From Flavobacterium sp. LHD-80 (GTDB lineage Bacteria; Bacteroidota; Bacteroidia; Flavobacteriales; Flavobacteriaceae), in assembly GCF_030929605.1 (NCBI RefSeq), contig NZ_JAVFVS010000012.1:372001-436000 (forward strand): a stretch of DNA of 64,000 nt, read 5' to 3'. Shown one piece after another: positions 23,908 to 32,546 of this stretch. Position 1 is the stretch's first letter. Every line of letters starts with the position of its first letter. The notes below the pieces were generated by a model. That model did no database searches and had not been told where the DNA came from. It worked only from the letters and a program-made list of their open reading frames with translations. The position numbers were made by a program, and so were the translations under genes.

Positions 23908-25323
23908 TTATGCATCAATTACATGGCGCTTTAGTTTTCCGTTTTCAAAATTTGGATCCATTGTCATCGATTTAGGCTCCAGAGAAATATGCAGGTGTTT
24001 ATTACGAAGTTGTTTTAATTCGCTAAAAGGCTGTAGCCGCACTACCTTTTTTCCTGCGCCATCGTTTGCCAATACATAATTTTGCAAAGCCTCTTTGATA
24101 TTTTCCAATTCAGGAATAACTTTGAATTTTTTAAATCCTATTTTACTGTCAAATGTTAAAAATGATACACCGTATTTTTTTGCCATTTCCATCATAATGG
24201 AGAGTGGTATAAACTGATAATGGTTGGCAATTTTTCTAGTGCCAAAAAAATTGGCATAAGTGGGGCTTAACTCCAGTTGCTCTTCTTTGTACCACCCTTT
24301 TTCTATTAATTGATGATAATAGAATCTCTCACTGCCATTCGTTTTTACAATCTCACCAGAATATATTCTTGTTTCTAGAGTTTTAGTTTCTTCATAACCA
24401 CCACCAATGTCTGAGTGCGATCCGGGCAATTGCACTTCATAACCCACTCCTGCTAATATTGAACTATTGATGTTAGTCAGGGCAAAATTCTTTCTATATT
24501 CATCAGCAGCTGTAAGATGTACTATCTTTTTTGCCATGCCTCCCAATTGCAATTTCAATTCGTCGACATCATTATAAAAATTATGATCTACTGCTGAACC
24601 TACTACAGAAAAATTACCTTCAGGTTCAAAAGACGAAACCGTGTCAAACAAGCCAACAAAGCGGTAGCTTATTTTTGCCTTAGGATAAGTTTTTTGCAAT
24701 GCCGCTTTTTGAGTTGTCATAAAACTGCGCGCTGCTGCTGCACCCCGACTAAATCCAAAGACATCAATACTTAATTCTTGTACATATTCCTTATCAGTAA
24801 AAGCTTTATTAATCTCTTCTCTAATTTTATTTTTTCCTTTTTCGACCTTAGCAGGAATTCCTGTTGTTCCGCTACCAAAGCCTAGTCCCTGATTGTCTCC
24901 CTTTTGGCTATCTTCGGTACCCTCTCCTTCTATATATTTTGAGACTATTCTTTTTTTAGGCTCATTAATTTTCATCTTTTCCATAATGGCAATATTAGAA
25001 TAGTAGTTATCGTAGCTGCTTCCCTTTTCTCCCATTTTGGCATAAGTATCGGTTTTTCCTAATCGATGCTCAGTATTGGTCCTGTTATTGTTTGTGCCAT
25101 CAAAAAAAATGGCAGCTATAACTTTTACACCTGTTTTAAAGTCATCAAGATCATCTTTTTCTGGCTCAGAGGCAACATAATCATGGTAAATCGTTGCTTC
25201 TCCTCCCTCTAACAAACAATTATTGCTGGCATAAAAATCACAATCCCCATCTGTTACTTCAAATGTTGTTTTTCCTTTGCTGGTTTGCATAATACTGCCT
25301 CCACAAATAGTTATTTTGCTCAT
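23908..25323 (-). CDS. Type VI secretion lipase effector, Tle1/DUF2235 family
   Basis: A 471-residue alpha/beta hydrolase of the DUF2235 (T6SS phospholipase Tle1) type. Residues 1-50 form a short beta-rich, Cys-containing leader (ITICGGSIMQTSKGKTTFEV) that may dock it to VgrG. AIFFDGTNNN (71-80) opens the catalytic domain. GFSRG (190-194) holds nucleophile Ser192, GLFDTV holds Asp227, and GSHSDIGGG holds His303. It would cleave membrane phospholipids in a target cell. The gene lies three bases downstream of vgrG and nine bases upstream of the DUF2931 gene, a compact spike-effector-immunity arrangement. Confidence 0.88.
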   Translation of the reverse strand: MSKITICGGSIMQTSKGKTTFEVTDGDCDFYASNNCLLEGGEATIYHDYVASEPEKDDLDDFKTGVKVIAAIFFDGTNNNRTNTEHRLGKTDTYAKMGEKGSSYDNYYSNIAIMEKMKINEPKKRIVSKYIEGEGTEDSQKGDNQGLGFGSGTTGIPAKVEKGKNKIREEINKAFTDKEYVQELSIDVFGFSRGAAAARSFMTTQKAALQKTYPKAKISYRFVGLFDTVSSFEPEGNFSVVGSAVDHNFYNDVDELKLQLGGMAKKIVHLTAADEYRKNFALTNINSSILAGVGYEVQLPGSHSDIGGGYEETKTLETRIYSGEIVKTNGSERFYYHQLIEKGWYKEEQLELSPTYANFFGTRKIANHYQFIPLSIMMEMAKKYGVSFLTFDSKIGFKKFKVIPELENIKEALQNYVLANDGAGKKVVRLQPFSELKQLRNKHLHISLEPKSMTMDPNFENGKLKRHVIDA

Positions 25324-25326
25324 AAA

Positions 25327-27138
25327 TTAATTTGCTTTTGTATTTTCTCCACTATAGTTGTTTAAATTTTTGCTCGCTTTTACATGAACATCATCTTCTG
25401 TACTATGCACAATAATTTTTTCTTTAGATATTATCTTTCTGTCTTTTTCAGTATTTGATTTGATATTTCCTTTAATGTCTTCAAAATGGCTTCCTTCAAC
25501 GTTTAAAAGATTATCACCACCAATATTCAAATTATGCACCATTCCAACAGTTGTAGACTTATCAACTCCTGCACTTTCCAAAATATTTAACCCTGCCGTA
25601 GTTGTAATGCTTTCAGAAGCATTTATAATTAAATTTTTGCAATTAAGTGTCAAAGTTTCTGGTACAGTAATGGTCGTACTTTTAGTCTCTTCGTTTAGGT
25701 GAATCTCATTTCCGCTTGGATCAGAAAGCCAGATACCCGTTTTTTCAACAAATTTTAGCAATTGCCCAAAGCGCATTCTAATGGCTTTTATCAAATTATT
25801 GGGGTCGAAAAATTCAGGTTTTGCCTGCCCGTTATAATGTGCTCCCATAACATATGGGTTTTGAGCATTCCCACCTTCAAAACTCACTAACACTTCATCA
25901 TCGATTTCAGGTCTCCAATACGAACCTCTTCCTGGTCCTGCATAATTTTGAACTACTCTCATCCACTGGCTTTTTGTGCTTCCATTTCCCCAATAAAATT
26001 CAACTCTTACGCGCCCGAGTCCTTCAGGATCATTGTTGTCTTTGATTTTAGCCGGCTGGGTTTCTGCTTTGGCAAAAATTTTTGTGTCTGTATAATGAGG
26101 AGCCGAAACATCGTCTGGAATGGCTTTGAACTCGCAGGTATAATTGCCATGCACTTCTGAATGATGTGTGGCTTCTATACAGATAAGATGATGCTCGGTA
26201 GTATCGTTGATAATGGTAAAAACCTGCCCAAGTCCTATCGGAAAATACGATATTCCGCTGTAGTAAACGCTGTTTGCATCGCTTCCTGCGGTCTGTAGCG
26301 TGACCATTTCGTCTATTTCGTCTTTGTTCTGCGCATTGTTGGTGTATGCACCGATGCTCAGATCCGGCTGGGCAACGGTTCCCTGATTGAATCCTATATT
26401 CGATGCAAAGCTGTCTTTGCTTCCTGCAGAAGTTCGCAGTGAGGAATTCTTGATGCTGGAAGCTTTATTATAGTCATAGCCTGTCAACGATATTTTATGC
26501 GCGCTCATATTGGCCTGAATCTTAAAACTGTGCAACGAAGCTCCGTTGATGAGTTTTATCTTGGAAGTTTTGATCTGCCCGAACTGCATGCGCATTCCGT
26601 CAAAATAAAACCACTGGCCGTAACGATGCGCCAATCTTTTCAGAAAATCAAAACTGGTTTCGTTGTACTGAGCCATATATTTAAACTCCTTCAGACAGGT
26701 CGATCTTATCGCATCTCTCTGATAAAACTCAGTCGGTCCTTCTGACAAGATATCCAGCACAATATCATCCATTCCTCTTTCCAGATAAGTTCTAGATTTC
26801 GGATTGTCGTCCAATACAATACTATGGCTGGTTCCGCTTACATGAAGTCCGACGGCACTCCCATTCTGGTCTATCGAAGTCAGCCCGGTTATAATGCCTT
26901 TGCTCATCAGTTTTATTCCTGTTAAGCTTTTGAAAGTAAAAATGACTTCATTGCCGATGTAATCTTTCATTGCTTTTGCCTGATCTGCCGGTTTTATCAC
27001 TGCTTTGCCGGTATATTGCCATACAAACGAAAAATAATGATGATCTGCCATTTTCTGCGACAGCTTCAAATCATAATAAATAATGTTTTGGGTAAAACCT
27101 CCAATAGTAATGTGAACTTGTTCTGAGAAATGTGCCAT
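25327..27138 (-). CDS. vgrG: Type VI secretion tip protein VgrG
   Basis: A 603-residue spike protein from the ATG at 27138 (MAHFSEQVHI). The frame extends seven residues further (27159), without support. Residues about 1-340 are the gp27-like base, and 360-450 the gp5 OB-fold (DPEGLGRVRVEFYWG, then WRPEIDDEVLVSFEGGNAQNPYVMGA). The last 150 residues are the repetitive needle (TTITVPETLTLNCKNLIINASESI). It fits the Bacteroidota T6SS-iii type. No sheath, Hcp or baseplate genes lie in the window, so this is an orphan spike with its own cargo. The N-terminal half is visibly richer in G+C than the C-terminal half. Confidence 0.92.
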   Translation of the reverse strand: MAHFSEQVHITIGGFTQNIIYYDLKLSQKMADHHYFSFVWQYTGKAVIKPADQAKAMKDYIGNEVIFTFKSLTGIKLMSKGIITGLTSIDQNGSAVGLHVSGTSHSIVLDDNPKSRTYLERGMDDIVLDILSEGPTEFYQRDAIRSTCLKEFKYMAQYNETSFDFLKRLAHRYGQWFYFDGMRMQFGQIKTSKIKLINGASLHSFKIQANMSAHKISLTGYDYNKASSIKNSSLRTSAGSKDSFASNIGFNQGTVAQPDLSIGAYTNNAQNKDEIDEMVTLQTAGSDANSVYYSGISYFPIGLGQVFTIINDTTEHHLICIEATHHSEVHGNYTCEFKAIPDDVSAPHYTDTKIFAKAETQPAKIKDNNDPEGLGRVRVEFYWGNGSTKSQWMRVVQNYAGPGRGSYWRPEIDDEVLVSFEGGNAQNPYVMGAHYNGQAKPEFFDPNNLIKAIRMRFGQLLKFVEKTGIWLSDPSGNEIHLNEETKSTTITVPETLTLNCKNLIINASESITTTAGLNILESAGVDKSTTVGMVHNLNIGGDNLLNVEGSHFEDIKGNIKSNTEKDRKIISKEKIIVHSTEDDVHVKASKNLNNYSGENTKAN

Positions 27139-27351
27139 AGAATAAATATCTAAATTCAAAAGAAAGAATTTTCTGTCAATTTAAAATATTTGTTTTATTC
27201 CTGCAATACCCACTTTTAGTGATATTTAAAAATAAGATCAAAACACTCACAAACAACTTACAAACCTTATTTTCAATAAATTATCAATAATAAAACTATA
27301 AGTTCTATAAAATTACTTAATATTGTATACTTAACCAATCAATATAAAACT

Positions 27352-27735
27352 ATGGGAGTATCATCTTTTTTTAAAAATTTATTTGGCTCGACCAAAGAAT
27401 CTGTAACCGAATTGGCAAACAACGCCGAAACTACTTTTGAGCAAGCTAAAGAAGCAGCTGCTCCATACATTGAAAAAGCAGAAACTTTTGCCGAAGAAAC
27501 AATTGCTAAAGCAAAAGAAGCATCAGAACCAATCATTGAATCTGCTGCTGAATATGCCCATAAAGCGAAAGAGACTGTGAGCGAATATGCTGAAAAAGCA
27601 TCTGACGCAATTAGCGATGTTATTGAGACTGTAAAAGAGAAAACAGCAGAAGCAACTGATGATACTAAAACAATTGCTGCAGAAACGGTTGCGGATACGA
27701 GCGAGTCAGCAATAGAAGAAGCTGACAAGGAATAA
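27352..27735 (+). CDS. Small amphipathic helical-repeat protein (YtxH/LEA-like)
   Basis: A 127-residue protein without a signal peptide. After MGVSSFFKNLFGSTKESV it is one long Ala/Glu/Lys-rich helix with 11-residue-like periodicity (AKEAAAPYIEKAETFAEETI, EYAHKAKETVSEYAEKA), like LEA or apolipoprotein-type stress proteins and YtxH-type proteins. This suggests membrane-surface or desiccation/stress association, but no function can be assigned. Its own terminator follows at 27791. Antisense open frames here result from its low-complexity composition. Confidence 0.75.
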   Translation: MGVSSFFKNLFGSTKESVTELANNAETTFEQAKEAAAPYIEKAETFAEETIAKAKEASEPIIESAAEYAHKAKETVSEYAEKASDAISDVIETVKEKTAEATDDTKTIAAETVADTSESAIEEADKE

Positions 27736-27770
27736 AACCGCATTCTTTTCTTATAAAAACAAATATTTTT

Positions 27771-27778
27771 TATATTTG
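27771..27778 (+). promoter_or_regulatory. Putative -7 box upstream of the MscS gene
   Basis: TATATTTG is an exact -7 consensus. It lies 56 bases before the MscS ATG but also 13 bases upstream of a hairpin with a T-run, so a transcript starting here would meet that hairpin first. No TTG is seen at the -33 position. Confidence 0.35.
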
Positions 27779-27790
27779 CAAAATAATACA

Positions 27791-27816
27791 CCTTCTCGTT
27801 TGAGAAGGTTTTTTTT
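27791..27816 (+). terminator. Terminator or leader hairpin between the helical protein and MscS
   Basis: CCTTCTC/GAGAAGG stem with a four-base loop (GTTT) and eight T. It ends the 27352 gene. Because a -7 box lies upstream, it could also attenuate MscS transcription. Confidence 0.8.
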
Positions 27817-27833
27817 ATCCTTAAAATACAAAT

Positions 27834-28640
27834 ATGAGCCCAGAACAGTTAAGCAGTTACGCCAACGCATTAATAAGAGTATTAGTAGATTATGCACCAA
27901 AATTAGTCTCAGCTCTTATCGTTTTATTTGTTGGTTTATACGCCATCAGATTAATAAACAGATCGATCAGAAGAATAATGGTGAAACGAAATTTAGATCC
28001 AACGCTGACTAAATTTCTCGCTGATATTTTATTATGGGCACTCCGAATTTTATTGTTTGTAACCTTTATTTCAAATCTCGGAATTCCGACTACCTCATTT
28101 GTCACGATTTTAGGAGCAATGGGACTTGCAGTTGGTTTATCGCTGCAAGGTTCACTTTCTAATTTTGCCGGAGGTATGCTGATAATTGTTTTTAAACCTT
28201 TTAAAGTTGGCGATACAATCGAAGCACAAGGCGTTATTGCGACAGTTTTAGAAATCCAGATTTTTGTTACCAAAATGCTTACTGGAAATAATCAGACTGT
28301 TTTTGTTCCAAACGGCGCTTTATCAAACGGAACAATTATCAATTATTCAATGCAAGGAGAAAGAAGAGCAGATTTGACGTTTTCAGTTTCGTACGACTCT
28401 GATATCAAAAAGGCAAAAGAAGTTCTTTTGAATGTTTTGAATAAAAATCCAAAAGTCCTTAAAACCCCAGCTCCAGAAGTTTTTGTAAAAAATTTATCAG
28501 CAAGTTCTGTTGATTTTGCGGTTCGTCCGTGGGCAAAAAATGCTAATTATGGAGTTGTTTTTTCTGAAACTTTAGAGAATTGCAAAACAGCTTTAGACGA
28601 AGCAGGAATTTCTGTTCAGCCGTTTACACTTCAAAAATAA
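27834..28640 (+). CDS. Small-conductance mechanosensitive channel (MscS family)
   Basis: A 268-residue inner-membrane channel that releases solutes on hypo-osmotic shock. TM1 is at about 20-42, TM2 at 60-82, and the pore helix TM3 at 90-125 (GAMGLAVGLSLQGSLSNFAGGML, Gly/Ala-rich as required for packing). The beta domain follows (FKPFKVGDTIEA, FVPNGALSNGTIINYS), then an alpha/beta C-terminal domain to the end. The length is close to E. coli MscS. It converges with tsaB; a long palindrome lies between. Confidence 0.94.
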   Translation: MSPEQLSSYANALIRVLVDYAPKLVSALIVLFVGLYAIRLINRSIRRIMVKRNLDPTLTKFLADILLWALRILLFVTFISNLGIPTTSFVTILGAMGLAVGLSLQGSLSNFAGGMLIIVFKPFKVGDTIEAQGVIATVLEIQIFVTKMLTGNNQTVFVPNGALSNGTIINYSMQGERRADLTFSVSYDSDIKKAKEVLLNVLNKNPKVLKTPAPEVFVKNLSASSVDFAVRPWAKNANYGVVFSETLENCKTALDEAGISVQPFTLQK

Positions 28641-28718
28641 CTTAACCACTATTGACTTGAAGTCCAAGCTAAGAGGTTTCATCAACAAACTTAAGGTTTG
28701 TAAGATTGTAAAGCTTAA

Positions 28719-28774
28719 TTCAACCGCAAATTCCACAAATTTTCGCAAATTAATTTGTGGAATTTGCGGTTGAA
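28719..28774. repeat. 23-bp perfect inverted repeat between mscS and tsaB
   Basis: The arm at 28719-28741 (key bases CCGCAAATTCCACAAATT) is mirrored exactly at 28752-28774 with a 10-base loop. It sits in the convergent gap with no obvious T-run on either side. The stem is longer than a terminator needs. Confidence 0.8.
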
Positions 28775-28820
28775 ATACACTAAAGTATATAGACTTTAAC
28801 TATTTTGAGACAATAAATAG

Positions 28821-29492
28821 CTATTTTTTTGACGGCAGTGTCATCATAAAATCTTTCAAATAATAAGGCTCAAAATAAGCGACATCTACGGTGTCGCTTT
28901 TTTGATATTTATCATAACTGATTTTACTCATTTCTCGTGCCGAAGGATATTTTATTTCTTCTAAAAACACAAAATTTTCTTTTGTTAAAACAGGCTTGCA
29001 TTTTTCGGCACAATCACCAACAAAATAAAGCACTTCTTTATATTCTGAAAAAGAATCTTCCGAAATAATTTCGGCCTGAATGGCTCTTTCTCTTTGTAAA
29101 TCAGAAGTAAAAACTTCACTGTACACTTCCATTCTTCTGGCATCAAGCATAGGAATGATTTTTCCTTCTGAAACAGAAACTTTTGAAGCTAATGTCTCTA
29201 AAGTATCAACTGCAATCAGCGGAATATTTAAAGCATAACACAAGCCTTTTGCCGCAGAAACTCCAATACGCAAACCAGTATACGAACCCGGGCCTTGACT
29301 TACTGCTACTGCCACTAGATCCTGAACTGAGATTCCTGAATCTGCAATTACTTCTTCAATAAAAACATGAAGCTTTTCGGCATGCGAATATCCTTCTTCA
29401 GCAATTTCTCTGCAAATAATGGTTTCTCCATTTTTTGCAATTGATACTGAACAATTTTTGGTCGCGGTTTCGATGTTAAGAATGAAAGACAA
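28821..29492 (-). CDS. tsaB: tRNA threonylcarbamoyladenosine biosynthesis protein TsaB
   Basis: Partner of TsaD in making t6A37 on ANN-decoding tRNAs. From a TTG start at 29492 (MSFILNIETATKNCSVSIAKNG) it has 223 residues, the usual length. ILNIETAT is the ASKHA phosphate-1 strand, and SQGPGSYTGLRIGVSAAKGL is the TsaB signature. The frame is open 30 codons further upstream but with no family-like sequence, and that stretch overlaps the end of the small membrane protein gene, so I reject it. It is the last gene of the export operon region. Confidence 0.93.
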   Translation of the reverse strand: MSFILNIETATKNCSVSIAKNGETIICREIAEEGYSHAEKLHVFIEEVIADSGISVQDLVAVAVSQGPGSYTGLRIGVSAAKGLCYALNIPLIAVDTLETLASKVSVSEGKIIPMLDARRMEVYSEVFTSDLQRERAIQAEIISEDSFSEYKEVLYFVGDCAEKCKPVLTKENFVFLEEIKYPSAREMSKISYDKYQKSDTVDVAYFEPYYLKDFMMTLPSKK

Positions 29493-29521
29493 TGTATTTA
29501 TTTTAAAATTTGAGTAATATT

Positions 29522-29773
29522 TTATTTGAAAACAGTTGCAAAAAGAAAAAATGCTATTAAAATCAATATAGGAAGCATACAAAAATTAAGCGCCAGAAAG
29601 CCTATATATATCATAAACTTTTTTCCGGAAGAAAAATAGACAAATTCTTCATTGTAATATTCTGTTTTATATGCCTTATAATGAGTAAAGCAAAGAAACA
29701 CAATTATTAAAACCAATCCAAGCTCTATTGACTCAAGAAAACCTGCTGGCGGACTACCACATAATGAAATCAT
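29522..29773 (-). CDS. Small hypothetical membrane protein
   Basis: An 83-residue protein with two strongly hydrophobic helices (about 17-35 and 55-80) separated by a polar, Tyr-rich stretch (HYKAYKTEYYNEEFVYFSSGKK). I know no family. It lies 12 bases after the stop of the efflux adaptor gene and 29 bases before the tsaB TTG start, so it is probably part of that transcript. It could be an accessory of the transporter, but nothing in the sequence says so. Confidence 0.6.
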   Translation of the reverse strand: MISLCGSPPAGFLESIELGLVLIIVFLCFTHYKAYKTEYYNEEFVYFSSGKKFMIYIGFLALNFCMLPILILIAFFLFATVFK

Positions 29774-29785
29774 AACTGGCCGAAT

Positions 29786-31078
29786 TTATTTCTTAGGTGC
29801 ATCCGCTTTTTTAAGCTTCACTTTATCACCAGAATTCAAATCCTTAGAAACTGTTGTATAAGGCCCTGTAATTACAACATCGCCCGGTTTTAATCCTGCC
29901 ATTACTTCAATATTAGTATCGTCTTGGATTCCAGTTTTAATGACTCTAATTTTAGCTTTATCACCAACTTTTACAAAAACACATTCAAATTTTTTGTCGC
30001 TTTTTGGTGCTACTTTTTTATCTTCATTTGGATCTTCAACTTTAAAATCTTTTACAGCAGCAGTGTCTGATTTTACAACAACAGAACTAATTGGCACTGC
30101 CAAAACATTTGTTTTTGTTGTTGTAATAATATCAACCGTTGCCGTCATTCCCGGTCTAAAAGGCGAATAAGCTGCAGGTTTACCTTCTAATAATTCTTTA
30201 TATGAATCTTTTAAAATTCGAACTTTAACCTTAAAATTTGTAACCTGATCTGAAGTCAAAGCCGTGCTTGCTGAGTTAGAAATACTGGTTACAATACCTT
30301 TAAATTTCTTTTTCAAATAAGCATCAACTTCAACATTTGCTTCGTCTCCAATTTTGATTTTAACAATATCATTTTCGTTTACATCAACTTCAACTTCCAT
30401 ATTGTTAAGATTCGCAACTCTCAAAAGCTCCGTTCCCGCCATTTGCTGTGTTCCTAAAACACGTTCTCCTAATTCAACATTTAATACCGAAATGGTACCA
30501 TCAGCTGGAGAATAAATAGTGGTACGGCCTAAATTATCTCTAGCTTCAGTAACAGAAGCTGAAGCACTTTGAACATTATAATATGAACTTTGTTTTGTTG
30601 CTTTTGCCACCTCGTAAGCCGAAATAGCTTTGTCCCAATCTGATTTTGAAATTACGCCTTTATCATACAACGTTTTATTGCGCTCGTAATTTGCCTTCGC
30701 TTCTTTATAACTTGCATCAGATTGTGTCAAACCAGCTTTAGTTCCCGCCAAGTTTGCAACCGAACGCTCTAAACCAGAAGTGTATAAGTCTGGATTTATT
30801 TTAACTAATAAATCACCTTTTTTAACGACTTGGCCTTCTTTTACATTTAGCGCAATAATTTCACCCGAAACCATTGAAGCAATTTTAACCTCAATTTCTG
30901 GCTGAATTTTTCCAGTTGCCGAAACTGTTTCGACGATTGTTGACGATACAACTTTTGAAATTTCTACTTCTTTTCCTTCATCCTTATTTCCTATAATTCC
31001 TTTTTTAGATAAAACTATTAAAGTGCCAATTATTATAATTGCGCCTCCGACTAAGAAATAAATTGTTTTTTTTGACAT
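29786..31078 (-). CDS. Efflux periplasmic adaptor subunit (HlyD/MacA-like)
   Basis: A 430-residue membrane-fusion protein anchored by an N-terminal helix (about 6-24). Halves of the lipoyl/barrel-sandwich domain flank a coiled-coil hairpin: VKIASMVSGEIIALNVKEGQVVKKGDLL (about 64-92) and TIYSPADGTISVLNVELGERV. A beta-barrel and membrane-proximal domain follow (PFRPGMTATVDI). It links the inner-membrane ABC pump to TolC in MacAB-type systems. The operon contains a second, shorter adaptor (32547), so either two pumps or a hetero-adaptor assembly is possible. Confidence 0.92.
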   Translation of the reverse strand: MSKKTIYFLVGGAIIIIGTLIVLSKKGIIGNKDEGKEVEISKVVSSTIVETVSATGKIQPEIEVKIASMVSGEIIALNVKEGQVVKKGDLLVKINPDLYTSGLERSVANLAGTKAGLTQSDASYKEAKANYERNKTLYDKGVISKSDWDKAISAYEVAKATKQSSYYNVQSASASVTEARDNLGRTTIYSPADGTISVLNVELGERVLGTQQMAGTELLRVANLNNMEVEVDVNENDIVKIKIGDEANVEVDAYLKKKFKGIVTSISNSASTALTSDQVTNFKVKVRILKDSYKELLEGKPAAYSPFRPGMTATVDIITTTKTNVLAVPISSVVVKSDTAAVKDFKVEDPNEDKKVAPKSDKKFECVFVKVGDKAKIRVIKTGIQDDTNIEVMAGLKPGDVVITGPYTTVSKDLNSGDKVKLKKADAPKK

Positions 31079-31084
31079 AGTAAA

Positions 31085-32467
31085 TTATTTTGCAGGAATT
31101 GGAACAATTGGAATTCCAAAATAGAATTCAAGAATTTTTATTTTAAATAAATAATCGTATTTCGTTCTGATAACATCAGACTGCGCATTTGTTAACAACG
31201 TTTGAGCCTGCGTAAAATCAAATGAATTCATCAATCCTACATCATACTTTTCTTTAGCATAATTGTAAGCCTGCTGTCTTGCCTCTAAAGTTATCGTTGC
31301 AGCTTCGTACGTATTTAACGCCGCTTTTGCATTTGTAAACGCAGTATACACGTTACGTTGCAAATCTAAACTTTTTTGTTCTAAATCTATTTTAGATTTC
31401 TCTAAACTTACCTTATTTCGTTCAACATTGTTTCTCACAGAGAATCCGTTGAAAATTGGCACATTCAACTGCAAACCAAAGTTATGCCCTTTATTATCAC
31501 TAAACTGTTGGAATATTGGATCTGGCCCTACAGTATAAGGCTGGTTATTTGAATCAAATTTTATTTGATCGCTGTAACTTGCTCTTGTGTTAAAACCATA
31601 GAATCCGCTAAGAGTAGGCTGATAAGCTCCTTTTGCAATTGCTACATTTTTCTCAGCAATTTCAAGATTGGTTTGTGCCAATTTTAATTCCGTTCTTGTT
31701 TCCTTTGCTTTATTATAAATATCAATTGGGCTTTGTGCCATGATATTATTTTCATCTTTTGCATTTGTATCATCAATAACGTCAAAATCGGCGAATTCTT
31801 TAAGCTGTAAAAGCTGTGCTAAACTCAGTTTTGAAATAAGGAGATTGTTCTCAGAAACGGCAATATTTTGTTTATCTGTTGCAATAGTGGCTTTTAAGTC
31901 ATACAAATCACCACGCGGAATTGTTCCAGCATTAACCATTTCTTCTGAACGTTTTAAACGTTTTTCATCAATAGAAAGTTGTTCGGTTTTTATTTTTAAG
32001 TCTTCTTTATAACCTAATATCTGAAGAAAAGCATTGGCAACATTCAACGAAATATCTTCCTGCATTTTCAATAATTGATATTGTGATGCGATAATAGCAA
32101 GTTTTGTTCGTCTGTATGTATTTTGATTTTGAAGACCTTTGTAAATATCAACTCCTGCATTTAAACCTACAGATGAATATTGTGTAGTCTGATTACGCAA
32201 AACCCCTGTAGTTACATCTTGATTCAAACCAATATTCCAGGAATGTGATGCATTTCCGTTAACTGATGGAAGATAATTCCCAAATGCATCCTTTTTATTT
32301 ATTTCAGCATTTTCAACATCTAATTCTGATAGTTTTATTGTGATATTATTATCCAATGCATATCGTACACATTCTTCCAACGTCCATTGTTTTGTCTGCG
32401 CTTGACCGGATAATCCAAATCCAAAAAGCATGGCAAAAACTAGACTATTTATTTTATTTATTTTCAT
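31085..32467 (-). CDS. TolC family outer-membrane efflux protein
   Basis: A 460-residue precursor from the ATG at 32467 (MKINKINSLVFAMLFGFGLSGQAQ, a clear signal peptide). A longer frame to 32512 would put 15 residues before the signal, so I reject it. Two repeated helical halves with barrel strands are seen (TLEECVRYALDNNITIKLSE near the start; ELKLAQTNLEIAEKNVAIAKGAYQP and FTQAQTLLTNAQSDVIRTKYDYLFK near the end), the OEP pattern. It forms the outer-membrane exit duct for the ABC pump encoded upstream, and lies between the two adaptor genes. Confidence 0.93.
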   Translation of the reverse strand: MKINKINSLVFAMLFGFGLSGQAQTKQWTLEECVRYALDNNITIKLSELDVENAEINKKDAFGNYLPSVNGNASHSWNIGLNQDVTTGVLRNQTTQYSSVGLNAGVDIYKGLQNQNTYRRTKLAIIASQYQLLKMQEDISLNVANAFLQILGYKEDLKIKTEQLSIDEKRLKRSEEMVNAGTIPRGDLYDLKATIATDKQNIAVSENNLLISKLSLAQLLQLKEFADFDVIDDTNAKDENNIMAQSPIDIYNKAKETRTELKLAQTNLEIAEKNVAIAKGAYQPTLSGFYGFNTRASYSDQIKFDSNNQPYTVGPDPIFQQFSDNKGHNFGLQLNVPIFNGFSVRNNVERNKVSLEKSKIDLEQKSLDLQRNVYTAFTNAKAALNTYEAATITLEARQQAYNYAKEKYDVGLMNSFDFTQAQTLLTNAQSDVIRTKYDYLFKIKILEFYFGIPIVPIPAK

Positions 32468-32546
32468 ATATTTTGAATGAAGCACAGCAAACAAGCCACG
32501 CAAATTTAACATTTTTAAAACCCAAAAACTCCTTTAAATAATCAGA

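Noticed and set aside
22276..27138. A complete type VI secretion locus
   Set aside because: Only spike, effector and accessory genes are present; no sheath, Hcp, baseplate or ATPase gene is in the window.
27339..27791. Antisense frame opposite the helical-repeat gene
   Set aside because: It mirrors a low-complexity gene and has no start context; the plus strand has a coherent amphipathic protein and a terminator.
29493..29582. 30-residue N-terminal extension of TsaB
   Set aside because: It is unlike the family and overlaps the end of the small membrane protein gene; TTG 29492 gives the standard TsaB start.
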